From contig JALIFM010000003.1 of NCBI GenBank assembly GCA_022867625.1, positions 248,001-312,000 of the forward strand: 64,000 nt of DNA, written 5' to 3'. Below are positions 1-7,650 of this stretch, in pieces. The notes beneath the pieces were generated by a model. The model had not been told where the DNA came from. It worked only from the letters and a program-made list of their open reading frames with translations, and did not search any database. Source of the DNA: Lachnospiraceae bacterium NSJ-143. GTDB lineage: Bacteria; Bacillota; Clostridia; Lachnospirales; Anaerotignaceae. Both the position numbers and the translations under genes were made by a program. How positions within the stretch are numbered: the stretch's first letter is position 1; every line of letters begins with the position of its first letter.

Positions 1-516
1 GGCCTGAGGCTCTACAAAAACATGCCTCTTATAGAATCCCTTGAATATAAGGAAGTCAGGCGTGTAAGGGAGTTTATAATAGCCATAGATACCTCCGGTT
101 CGGTCAAAGGCGAAACGGTACAGAAATTTATAACAAAGACCTGTAACATACTTACCCAGACAGAAAGCTTTTTTACAAAGGTCAATATACACATAATTCA
201 ATGCGACTGCGGCATTAAGGAGGATAAAAAAATCTCCAGTGCAGAAGATTTTGAAAACTACATGAGCACTATGGAGCTGAAGGGCTTTGGCGGAACCGAT
301 TTTCGGCCTGTGTTTGACTACATTGAAAAATTAAAAAGTCAGAAAGAGCTGACAGACCTGAAGGGTCTTATATATTTTACAGACGGATACGGCAGTTTTC
401 CGCAGACACAGCCGGATTACAGTACGGCCTTTGTTTTTGTGGATAACGATTACAATGAGCATGACGTTCCGGTCTGGGCCATACAGCTTGTGCTCGGCAC
501 AGAAGATTTTGAGTGA
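1..516 (+). CDS. C-terminal part of a VWA-like / DUF2201 putative metallopeptidase-domain protein (5' truncated)
   Basis: The reading frame is open from base 1 and enters the window upstream of the first ATG (22), so this is the tail of a longer gene; 171 residues are visible. A von Willebrand A-like fold is indicated by FIIAIDTSGSV about 25 residues in (MIDAS DxSxS) and by GGTDFRPVFDYI and LIYFTDGYG further on. Families with this tail (COG3864, DUF2201) carry an N-terminal zinc-peptidase-like domain, which would lie outside the window. The MoxR-like ATPase that follows fits a MoxR-VWA chaperone pair, in which the ATPase remodels a target and the VWA protein binds metal or substrate. No specific client is known. 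Confidence 0.8.
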   Translation, partial: GLRLYKNMPLIESLEYKEVRRVREFIIAIDTSGSVKGETVQKFITKTCNILTQTESFFTKVNIHIIQCDCGIKEDKKISSAEDFENYMSTMELKGFGGTDFRPVFDYIEKLKSQKELTDLKGLIYFTDGYGSFPQTQPDYSTAFVFVDNDYNEHDVPVWAIQLVLGTEDFE

Positions 517-540
517 CTATATTTAAACGGGGTGTTTACA

Positions 541-2052
541 ATGAATATAAAAGAAGCAAAACAGCAGATAAAAAACGCCATGAAGGCGTATTTTACAAAG
601 GACGAGTTTGGCAACTACGAGATACCCATTGAGCGGCAGAGGCCTGTTTTTCTGCTGGGTGCACCGGGCATAGGCAAAACCGCCGTTATGGAACAGATAG
701 CCCAGGAGCTTGGTGTTGGACTTGTGTCCTACTCCATGACACACCACACCCGCCAGAGCGCCCTCGGACTTCCGTTTATAACAGAGAAACGCTACGGCAA
801 TAAACAGTACAGCGTTTCAGAATACACAATGAGCGAGATAATAGCCTCTGTATATGACCTGATGGAGCAGACCGGCATGAGCGAGGGGATACTGTTTCTG
901 GATGAGATAAACTGCGTATCTGAGACGCTGGCACCTTCCATGCTTCAGTTTTTGCAGTACAAGGTTTTTGGCCGCCACAGAGTGCCCGACGGCTGGATTG
1001 TTGTAACAGCCGGAAACCCGCCGCAGTACAACAGGTCTGTTCGTGAGTTTGATATAGTGACCTGGGACAGGCTCAAAAGGATTGACATAGAGCCGGACTA
1101 CGCCGCATGGAAGGAATATGCTCTCAGCAGGAAAGTACATTCCTCAATACTTACATATCTTGACATAAAGAGCGGCAATTTTTATAAGGTGGAGACAAAT
1201 GTAAACGGAAAAAGCTTTGTTACAGCCAGAGGCTGGGACGACCTTTCAGAAATGATACGCCTTTACGAGAGGCATTCCATTGAGGTCGATGAAAACCTTA
1301 TTGGCCAATACATACAAAACAAGTCTATAGCAAAGGACTTTGCCATGTATTATGAGCTGTACAACAAATACAAGTCAGACTACCAGATAGACGACATACT
1401 TTCAGGTACAGCCGGCGAGGATATAAAAAACCGCGCTGAAAACGCAGGCTTTGACGAGCGCATAGCGCTTCTTGGGCTTTTGCTTGAAAGCACTGCCGCA
1501 GACATGGCCAATGTATTGGAATCCGAGGCGGTTATAAAGGCCCTCATGACTGAAATAAAAGAAATAAGCGCCGAGCTTTCAGACGATAACTATGCAGACA
1601 TTATAACATCACACATAGACAAAAACCGGAATCTCATAGAATCCATGAGAAAGGCGTCTTCCCTTTCACACAGCAGGCATACAGAGCTTGAAAGGACAAT
1701 CAGGTTTTTATCTGATATCAAAAAACAGCTCATTCTAGCCGGTGATAATACAGACAGGTCAGCGGCTATGGATATTATAAAAGACAATTTCCGTCAGCTT
1801 TCTGAAAAGCTCAAGTCTGACGCGGCTCAAACCCGCAGCAGACTAGCAAACATGTTTGCCTTCTGCGAGGACGCATTTGGCGAGGGTCAGGAAATACTTA
1901 TACTTGTAACCGAGCTTACAATAAACAGGTACGGCTCGCTTTTTATAAGCAGGTATGGCTGCGACGAGTATTTTAAACACAACAAGGAGCTGCTTTTTTA
2001 TGAAAGGCAGAAGGATATAATAGCAAAAATGGAACAGCTCAATATCAAGTAA
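541..2052 (+). CDS. MoxR-type AAA+ ATPase
   Basis: 503-residue ATPase. Walker A is GAPGIGKTAV near residue 40 and Walker B is ILFLDEIN near residue 120. The sensor-like stretch VVTAGNPPQYNRSVREFD is typical of MoxR/RavA-like AAA+ proteins. The second half is helical with charged segments and no domain I can name. An in-frame GTG at 532 gives a slightly longer version, but GGGGTG sits at the right distance before the ATG at 541, so I prefer 541. It lies 24 bases after the VWA gene and 27 before the leucine-rich-repeat gene, so the three probably form one transcript. Role inferred: a chaperone-like motor working with the VWA protein. Confidence 0.82.
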   Translation: MNIKEAKQQIKNAMKAYFTKDEFGNYEIPIERQRPVFLLGAPGIGKTAVMEQIAQELGVGLVSYSMTHHTRQSALGLPFITEKRYGNKQYSVSEYTMSEIIASVYDLMEQTGMSEGILFLDEINCVSETLAPSMLQFLQYKVFGRHRVPDGWIVVTAGNPPQYNRSVREFDIVTWDRLKRIDIEPDYAAWKEYALSRKVHSSILTYLDIKSGNFYKVETNVNGKSFVTARGWDDLSEMIRLYERHSIEVDENLIGQYIQNKSIAKDFAMYYELYNKYKSDYQIDDILSGTAGEDIKNRAENAGFDERIALLGLLLESTAADMANVLESEAVIKALMTEIKEISAELSDDNYADIITSHIDKNRNLIESMRKASSLSHSRHTELERTIRFLSDIKKQLILAGDNTDRSAAMDIIKDNFRQLSEKLKSDAAQTRSRLANMFAFCEDAFGEGQEILILVTELTINRYGSLFISRYGCDEYFKHNKELLFYERQKDIIAKMEQLNIK

Positions 2053-2079
2053 AAATTTACAGGCTTTGGAGGTAAAGTC

Positions 2080-3384
2080 ATGAGTGAAGATTTCTCCCTG
2101 AATGACGGTAAGCTTATAAAATATACCGGAAACAGTGAAACAGTATCCATACCTTCGGGTACAGCCGCCATAGGCAGTATGGCATTTAACAGAAACCCTT
2201 ATATAAAGGCGGTATCAATACCAGACGGGGTTAAATATATCGAATCCAGCGCATTTATCGGCTGTTCAGGACTTGAGTCCGTATCAATACCCAAAACAGT
2301 GGAATTTATAGGCGGCAGCGCCTTTTACGGGAACATATCCCTGAGGGAGATTGCTGTGAGCAAGGACAGTGCGTATTTTTGCTCCTCTGACGGCGTACTG
2401 TTTACAAGGGATATGAAAACACTTATAGCCTGCCCTGACAGAAAAACAGGCATATACCATATCCCTTATGGAGTGACAGAAATAAAGGAGCTGGCATTTG
2501 ACGGCTGTATCGGGCTTAAGGCTATAGCCCTTCCCGAAAGCCTGCGCAGTATAGGCGACAGGGTATTCTGGGGCTGTACTGGCCTGTCAGACATAAACCT
2601 GCACAGTGGGATAGAGTCTATTGGAAACAGCGCTTTTTATAACTGTTCCTCACTCACTGCAATAGACATACCTGCGGGTGTAAAATATATAGGAGACAGA
2701 GCATTTGCCTACTGCTGCCGGCTTAATAAGGTACATATACCCGAAAGCGTTGAAAGCATTGGAGAAATTGCGTTCCGCGACTGTTTCCAATTGGAGGAGG
2801 CAGTGCTCAGCTGCGGCTTAAAACAGATAGGCGGCGGAGCTTTTTTCAACTGCTATAAGCTAAGTGAGATTACCATACCCGAGACTGTGGAAACCATAGG
2901 TCCAGGAGCCTTTGACTACTGCTCAAGCCTTAAAAGAATTGATATACTTTCAAAAAAGCTTGATTTTGGTTCATATAAGGCTATAGCAGACATTAAGGAA
3001 GGGATAGATGTAAGGCTTTTGGCCGCACCCGAAATCAGCGCATGGGAAAATCTTACTGATATACAGCAGAAAAGGCTTATACTCTGCGCCCTTAATAATT
3101 TAAGCGGCCTTAAAAGCGAGGCTAAATATGTTTATGGCGGCTATATCAGGAATAATGCAGAAAGGCTGCTGCCGCTTTTGGCCGATAATGCCGATATCTG
3201 CCGAATGGAATTTTTCGCCCATGAAGGAATACTTTCACCTTCAACATACAGCGCCTTTCTTGACCTCACCCGTTCCAGAGCCGAAATAACAGCGTGGCTG
3301 CTGGATTACTGCAACAGAAATTTTTCTGTCCAGATTATCGAAAACGAGTTTGAAAAGGAGCTCAGCGAAATATTTTCATTGTAG
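2080..3384 (+). CDS. BspA-type leucine-rich-repeat (LRR_5) protein
   Basis: 434 residues behind a strong GGAGGT ribosome site at 2068-2073. The first about 290 residues are LRR_5 repeats of roughly 23 residues, recognisable from the recurring pattern I(P)xxVxxIGxxAFxxCxxLxxV (for example SVSIPKTVEFIGGSAFYG and KRIDILSKKL). The remaining about 130 residues are not repeats. There is no signal peptide, transmembrane segment or LPXTG anchor, so the protein looks cytoplasmic, unlike the secreted BspA adhesins. Its position after a MoxR-VWA pair suggests it is an adaptor or binding partner in that module; that is inference. Confidence 0.8.
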   Translation: MSEDFSLNDGKLIKYTGNSETVSIPSGTAAIGSMAFNRNPYIKAVSIPDGVKYIESSAFIGCSGLESVSIPKTVEFIGGSAFYGNISLREIAVSKDSAYFCSSDGVLFTRDMKTLIACPDRKTGIYHIPYGVTEIKELAFDGCIGLKAIALPESLRSIGDRVFWGCTGLSDINLHSGIESIGNSAFYNCSSLTAIDIPAGVKYIGDRAFAYCCRLNKVHIPESVESIGEIAFRDCFQLEEAVLSCGLKQIGGGAFFNCYKLSEITIPETVETIGPGAFDYCSSLKRIDILSKKLDFGSYKAIADIKEGIDVRLLAAPEISAWENLTDIQQKRLILCALNNLSGLKSEAKYVYGGYIRNNAERLLPLLADNADICRMEFFAHEGILSPSTYSAFLDLTRSRAEITAWLLDYCNRNFSVQIIENEFEKELSEIFSL

Positions 3385-3616
3385 AATTTTTGCTCCACAG
3401 CTTTGTGCATGTGCCGCCTTTGAGTGACCTTGGCCGCCCTTTACAGAAATTTTAATAAATCCGGCATAAAAATTTTTCTCGATTTCAGTATTATATTTCG
3501 GCGCAGTGGTCTGGCAGCCTTATAATTATATTATCAGTTTTAACCTGAAACTGCCCTTAATTATTGTACTGAAATTGGTACAATTAGCCGAATTAAAATA
3601 ACTTGTTGATTTTGTA
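3385..3616. other. Intergenic region upstream of the ilv promoter, with a short inverted repeat
   Basis: No open frame of note and no clear terminator for the preceding gene. It holds a 7-bp inverted repeat, ATTGTAC at 3563-3569 and GTACAAT at 3578-3584 with an 8-base spacer, about 33 bases before the -35 box of the ilv promoter. This is a possible operator; no protein can be assigned to it. Confidence 0.4.
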
Positions 3617-3645
3617 TTGACTTTTATACAATTTAGAAATAAAAT
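3617..3645 (+). promoter_or_regulatory. Probable sigma-A promoter of the ilv leader and operon
   Basis: TTGACT at 3617-3622, a 17-base spacer and TAAAAT at 3640-3645, followed about 46 bases later by the leader-peptide start codon. The match to the vegetative consensus and its position directly upstream of the leader make this the likely operon promoter. Confidence 0.75.
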
Positions 3646-3691
3646 GACAACAATTTAAATCAATTTAATTTCAGCGAAGGAGGAAAAGGCA

Positions 3692-3832
3692 ATGTCTAAT
3701 TTTAACAGTAAAAAACTGAATACAATATTAAACGTCCTCGTCCTCGTCAGCCTTATTCTAGTGAATAAGGTCCTTTGTGTTACTCAAAATAGTTGTTCGC
3801 TGAATAATATAGCTTACGGGCATAGGGTATAG
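3692..3832 (+). CDS. ilv operon leader peptide (attenuation control peptide)
   Basis: A 46-codon reading frame behind a strong ribosome site (AAGGAGG at 3678-3684). Codons 13-30 read LNVLVLVSLILVNKVLCV, a dense run of leucine, valine and isoleucine codons. A small frame rich in the operon's own end-product amino acids, ending just before an intrinsic terminator and followed by ilvB, is the signature of ribosome-mediated attenuation. The codon run overlaps a hairpin (CCTTATTC 3751-3758 with GAATAAGG 3763-3770), as leader peptides usually do. CAGCCTT at 3748-3754 can also pair with AAGGCTG (3856-3862) in the terminator's 5' arm. The peptide itself is probably rapidly degraded and has no other function. 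The exact alternative RNA folds are not established. Confidence 0.82.
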   Translation: MSNFNSKKLNTILNVLVLVSLILVNKVLCVTQNSCSLNNIAYGHRV

Positions 3833-3854
3833 ACGATTATACAATATGAACTTT

Positions 3855-3890
3855 AAAGGCTGTACAGTGAATAACTGTACAGCCTTTTTT
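3855..3890 (+). terminator. Attenuator: intrinsic terminator between the leader peptide and ilvB
   Basis: A 13-bp perfect stem (AAAGGCTGTACAG at 3855-3867 with CTGTACAGCCTTT at 3875-3887), a 7-base loop and a run of six T. It lies 22 bases after the leader stop codon and 28 bases before the ilvB start, so read-through is needed for ilv expression. It also shows that the longest open frame of ilvB, from an ATG at 3846, is not the real gene start, because that frame would translate the terminator. Confidence 0.88.
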
Positions 3891-3917
3891 ATTTACTTTT
3901 CAGGGGTGGGGATAGGA

Positions 3918-5594
3918 ATGGAAATTACGGGCAGTGAAATAATAATTGAGATTTTGGCCGAACAGGGTATTGATACGGTTTTTGGATATCCCGGCGGGAA
4001 CGTACTGAGCATATATGACAAACTTTCACAGAACAGGCATGGCATAAGACACATACTTACAGCCCATGAACAGGGCGCGGTGCATGCCTGTGACGGCTAT
4101 TCCAGATCAGGCAAAGGCATTGGGGTTGTAATAGCAACATCAGGTCCGGGAGCAACAAACCTGATAACAGGTCTTGCCACAGCCTTTGCCGATTCTGTAC
4201 CTATAGTGGCCATAACAGGGAGCGTGCCTGTAAGCAGCATTGGCACAGACAGCTTTCAGGAGATAGACACAGCAAGCCTGACTTTGGCGGCTACAAAGCA
4301 CAGCTTTTTTATAAAGGATATACAAAAGCTCGCCCCAACGCTCAGAAAGGCCTTTGAAATTGCCAAAAGCGGCCGTCCCGGCCCTGTGCTTGTGGATATA
4401 CCGCATGACATACAAAAGGCGTACTGCTCATTTGATACCAGCAAAGGCTGCTCTCACAAAACACCGGCGGACTGTGATGCTTCACAAGACACAGCCAGCC
4501 TTGACATGGCAGTCAGCTTAATAAACCGGTGCCACAGACCTGTAGTATACTGCGGAGGCGGCGTTATAAACGGCAAATGCTCAGAGGAAATACAAAGCCT
4601 TGCCGAAAAATGCGGAGCGTATATGGCTTTTACAATGATGGGGCTTTCAGCTGCCAGCGCCTCCCACCCCAGATACCTCGGCATGGCAGGCCTCTACGGA
4701 AGAATGGAGGCGGCCAAGGCCATATCCGAGGCAGACCTTATAATAGCCGCCGGCGTAAGGTTTTCAGACAGGGGAACGGGCAACAGAGAAAAATTTGGAC
4801 AAAACGCCAGAATAATTCATCTGGATATTGACCAGGCGGAACAGGGCAAGGTAATAAACGCCGATATTGAGATTACCGGAAGCCTTAAGGAGGCGCTGAG
4901 CTACATAACGGAAAACATTGAAGAAGCGTCTCATCCGGAATGGGATATTGCTGTAGAAAAAATAAAAACCGACTATTCCGAAAAGCGCGGCGGCAAAACC
5001 GACTTTTCACCAAGGAATATAATAGAGACAGTAAACAGCATGACCTCAGAGGGTGTGCCTGTAGCCACAGACGTAGGCCAGCACCAGATGTGGGTATCCA
5101 AATACTATGATTTCAGAAGGCCGGGAACACACCTTACATCAGGCGGCTTCGGCACAATGGGCTACGGTATGGGCGCCGCCATAGGGGCCGCCCTTTCGGT
5201 AAACGGCAAGTCAGTGCTCTTTACCGGCGACGGGAGTTTCTGCATGAACTTTAACGAGGTGACAACAGCTGTAAGGTACAGTGTTCCGGTTATAGTTATA
5301 GTGCTCAACAACGGCGGTCTTGGCATGATACGCCAGCTTCAGGACTGTTTCTGCGACGGCAGGCGGTTTTCAACCGAGCTGATGAGAAAAACAGATTTTG
5401 CACAGTTTGCAAAGGCAGTTGGCGCTGAGGGCTACCGTGCAGAAAGTCTGGAGGAGCTTAAGGACGCCTACCGTAACGCTTTAAAGGCCCACGGGCCAGT
5501 TGTAATAGACTGCTGTATAAAGGAGAGCGAAAACGCCCTCCCGATGATACCGCCAAACGGCACAATAGATGAGATAATAAGACAGGGGGAATAA
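3918..5594 (+). CDS. ilvB: Acetolactate synthase, large catalytic subunit
   Basis: 558 residues, normal family length. ThDP- and FAD-dependent enzyme that condenses two pyruvates to 2-acetolactate, or pyruvate with 2-ketobutyrate, the first common step of valine/leucine/isoleucine synthesis. Visible motifs: GYPGGN near residue 23, the cofactor-activating glutamate in AHEQGAVHACDGY (Glu51), and the ThDP motif GDGSF starting near residue 437 and closing at the NN pair about 27 residues on. The ATG at 3918 follows GGGGTGGGG; an upstream in-frame ATG at 3846 precedes the attenuator terminator and is rejected. The small subunit gene begins 3 bases downstream. Regulation: attenuation through the upstream leader peptide. 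Confidence 0.95.
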   Translation: MEITGSEIIIEILAEQGIDTVFGYPGGNVLSIYDKLSQNRHGIRHILTAHEQGAVHACDGYSRSGKGIGVVIATSGPGATNLITGLATAFADSVPIVAITGSVPVSSIGTDSFQEIDTASLTLAATKHSFFIKDIQKLAPTLRKAFEIAKSGRPGPVLVDIPHDIQKAYCSFDTSKGCSHKTPADCDASQDTASLDMAVSLINRCHRPVVYCGGGVINGKCSEEIQSLAEKCGAYMAFTMMGLSAASASHPRYLGMAGLYGRMEAAKAISEADLIIAAGVRFSDRGTGNREKFGQNARIIHLDIDQAEQGKVINADIEITGSLKEALSYITENIEEASHPEWDIAVEKIKTDYSEKRGGKTDFSPRNIIETVNSMTSEGVPVATDVGQHQMWVSKYYDFRRPGTHLTSGGFGTMGYGMGAAIGAALSVNGKSVLFTGDGSFCMNFNEVTTAVRYSVPVIVIVLNNGGLGMIRQLQDCFCDGRRFSTELMRKTDFAQFAKAVGAEGYRAESLEELKDAYRNALKAHGPVVIDCCIKESENALPMIPPNGTIDEIIRQGE

Positions 5595-5597
5595 TAC

Positions 5598-5834
5598 ATG
5601 GATACAATCAAAATAGCTCTTACAGCAAACAATGCAGACGACCTCATACTCAGGATAACAGCGGAGCTTCACAAAAGGGGCTTTGAGATTAAATCATTTA
5701 TGTACAGCGTGGATTCCTCCGACACAGCCGAGATAGGCATAACAGCCTTTGGTGAGGGCTCCAAAAAGGAACAGATTCTCAGGCAGCTTTACAGGCTTTA
5801 CGATATAAAAAAGGCTGACCTTGCGGCCTGCTGA
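5598..5834 (+). CDS. Short ACT-domain acetolactate synthase regulatory subunit (IlvN/IlvM-like)
   Basis: 78 residues, essentially one ACT domain (beta-alpha-beta start IKIALTANNADDLILRITAEL, then FEIKSFMYSV). Classical IlvN/IlvH subunits are about 160 residues with an ACT domain plus a C-terminal domain, so this is the short type, like enteric IlvM. It starts 3 bases after ilvB, so the two are surely translated together. Role: binding and activating the catalytic subunit and possibly sensing branched-chain amino acids. A canonical GxGxxG-type valine-binding loop is not obvious, so feedback sensitivity cannot be predicted. Confidence 0.82.
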   Translation: MDTIKIALTANNADDLILRITAELHKRGFEIKSFMYSVDSSDTAEIGITAFGEGSKKEQILRQLYRLYDIKKADLAAC

Positions 5835-5926
5835 AATTAAAAACCATGATACTTAACCGGCTTTTACCTAAACTGAAAAATTCCGGCGTGTATAAATAAA
5901 ACCAAAACGAAAAGGAGAAATGAAAA

Positions 5927-6946
5927 ATGGCGAAAATGTATTATGAGGCGGATTGCGACTTAAACAAACTGGACGGAAAGGTTATTGCTGTAATAGGCTA
6001 CGGCTCACAGGGCCACGCCCATGCCCTTAACCTCAGGGATTCCGGCTGCAACGTTATTATAGGCCTTCGCAGAGGCGGAAAATCATGGCCTGTGGCGGAA
6101 GCCGACGGTTTTGATGTAATGACAGTTTCTGAGGCGGCACAGAAGGCAGATATAATTATGATACTTATAAACGACGAAAGGCAGGCCGATGTTTACAATA
6201 AGGAAATCGCTCCTTATCTTACCGAAGGAAAGGCCCTTGCTTTTGCCCACGGCTTTAACATTCGCTACAAGCAGATTATACCTCCTGCCAATGTAGACGT
6301 ATTTATGGCAGCGCCTAAAGGCCCAGGACATACGGTACGTTCTCTTTACAATGTAGGCAAAGGCGTTCCATGCCTTATAGCTGTTGAGCAGGACGCCACA
6401 GGCAAGGCATATGACATAGCGCTTGCCTACCTTGCAGGCATTGGCGGCGCAAGGGCGGGAATAATGGAGACAACAATGCACGATGAAACGGAAACAGACC
6501 TTTTCGGCGAGCAGGCAGTGCTTTGCGGAGGGCTTGTAGAGCTTATGAAATGCGGCTTTGAAACACTTGTTGAAGCCGGATATGAGCCTGAAAATGCGTA
6601 CTTTGAGTGCATACACGAGGTTAAGCTCATAGTAGACCTTATCAATAAAGGCGGCGTTGCAGCCATGAACTACTCAATATCCGACACAGCGGAATTTGGC
6701 GAGTACTACTCAGGCGGCCGCGTTATACCTTATGAGGAGACAAAGGCCAACATGAAGGCTGTTTTAAAGGATATACAGGACGGAACATTCGCCGGAAGAT
6801 GGATTGCCGAAAACAAGAACGGCCGCTGCTATTTCAACTCCAGAAGGGATATGCTCGCAAGCCACCCTATGGAAGTTGTAGGAAAAGAGCTCCGTGACCA
6901 TATGCTCTGGAAGGATGACACAAACCTCGACACAGCCTCAAACTAA
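5927..6946 (+). CDS. ilvC: Ketol-acid reductoisomerase (class I)
   Basis: 339 residues, the normal length of the short class I enzyme. It isomerises and reduces 2-acetolactate or 2-aceto-2-hydroxybutyrate, the second step of branched-chain amino acid synthesis. N-terminal Rossmann motif [11 protein letters not shown] near residue 24, followed by GLRRGGKSW, whose arginines and serine favour NADPH. The C-terminal knotted domain carries the metal ligands in [17 protein letters not shown] and in [14 protein letters not shown]. Ribosome site AAGGAGAA precedes the ATG. It lies 92 bases after the ACT subunit with no terminator visible between them, so it belongs to the attenuated ilv operon. Confidence 0.96.
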   Translation: MAKMYYEADCDLNKLDGKVIAVIGYGSQGHAHALNLRDSGCNVIIGLRRGGKSWPVAEADGFDVMTVSEAAQKADIIMILINDERQADVYNKEIAPYLTEGKALAFAHGFNIRYKQIIPPANVDVFMAAPKGPGHTVRSLYNVGKGVPCLIAVEQDATGKAYDIALAYLAGIGGARAGIMETTMHDETETDLFGEQAVLCGGLVELMKCGFETLVEAGYEPENAYFECIHEVKLIVDLINKGGVAAMNYSISDTAEFGEYYSGGRVIPYEETKANMKAVLKDIQDGTFAGRWIAENKNGRCYFNSRRDMLASHPMEVVGKELRDHMLWKDDTNLDTASN

Positions 6947-6968
6947 AGCATTTACGGCATAAACGGTA

Positions 6969-6997
6969 TTGACATGCTTTCCCTCAGGTATTAAAAT
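6969..6997 (+). promoter_or_regulatory. Probable sigma-A promoter for the GNAT / DUF815 pair
   Basis: TTGACA at 6969-6974, a 17-base spacer and TAAAAT at 6992-6997, in the 102-base gap after ilvC. The -35 box is perfect and the position, about 50 bases before the acetyltransferase start, fits. It implies the two genes that follow are not solely under ilv attenuation. Confidence 0.75.
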
Positions 6998-7048
6998 TAC
7001 CAGAAACAGTTTTTAGTATACAGTTTTGGTTTTACGGGAGGGACAAAC

Positions 7049-7618
7049 ATGAAAATAAGATTCGCCACTGAAAACGACACACCCGCGCTGCTGAAAATTT
7101 ACAGCCAGTACATAGACACTCCTATTACATTTGAGTGCTCGCTTCCTACGGAACAGGAATTTTCACAGCGCATAGCTGATATATCAGCCAGCTACCCATA
7201 CCTTGTATGTGAGGAAAACGGCCGTATAACAGGCTACGCCTACGCACACAGGCTTCAGGAGCGCGAGGCGTACCAGTGGAACAGTGAGCTTTCAGTCTAT
7301 CTTGACAAAACTTGTACATCAAGAGGTCTTGGCAAGAAACTGTACTCCATGCTTATTGACATACTCAGGCTTCAGGGCTCAAAATCAGTTTACGGCATAG
7401 TCACGCTTCCAAACGAGAAAAGCGAAAGGCTCCATGAGTCATTCGGTTTCAGGAGGCTTTATGTATGCCAAAACGCCGGCTACAAATGCGGCAGATGGCA
7501 TGACGTGGTATGGTTCGAGAAACAGATAGCTCCGTATTTGAGCAATCCGGCCCCGATAAAGCCTATAGGCGACATACCTTATGCAAGCATTGAGGAGATT
7601 ATACAGAAATATATCTGA
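7049..7618 (+). CDS. GNAT acetyltransferase, phosphinothricin N-acetyltransferase-like
   Basis: 189 residues. The start KIRFATENDTPALLKIYSQYI, the acidic turn ITFECSLPTEQEF and the CoA-binding segment LDKTCTSRGLGKKLYSMLIDIL (R/Q-x-x-G-x-G/A loop) match the PAT/Bar-like branch of the GNAT fold. Members acetylate small amines and amino-acid-like compounds; the natural substrate here is unknown, and activity on phosphinothricin is only a family label. The last 25 residues extend past the usual GNAT fold. It has its own promoter and sits 32 bases before the DUF815 gene. Confidence 0.8.
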   Translation: MKIRFATENDTPALLKIYSQYIDTPITFECSLPTEQEFSQRIADISASYPYLVCEENGRITGYAYAHRLQEREAYQWNSELSVYLDKTCTSRGLGKKLYSMLIDILRLQGSKSVYGIVTLPNEKSERLHESFGFRRLYVCQNAGYKCGRWHDVVWFEKQIAPYLSNPAPIKPIGDIPYASIEEIIQKYI

Positions 7619-7650
7619 CGCCTTTTAATTTATGGAAAGGAACAGCTTCT

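Noticed and set aside
3846-3917. 24-codon N-terminal extension of ilvB
   Set aside because: It would translate the attenuator terminator, has no ribosome site, and the ATG at 3918 matches the family start.
6083-6616. 177-codon minus-strand frame inside ilvC
   Set aside because: Shadow of a highly conserved enzyme gene.
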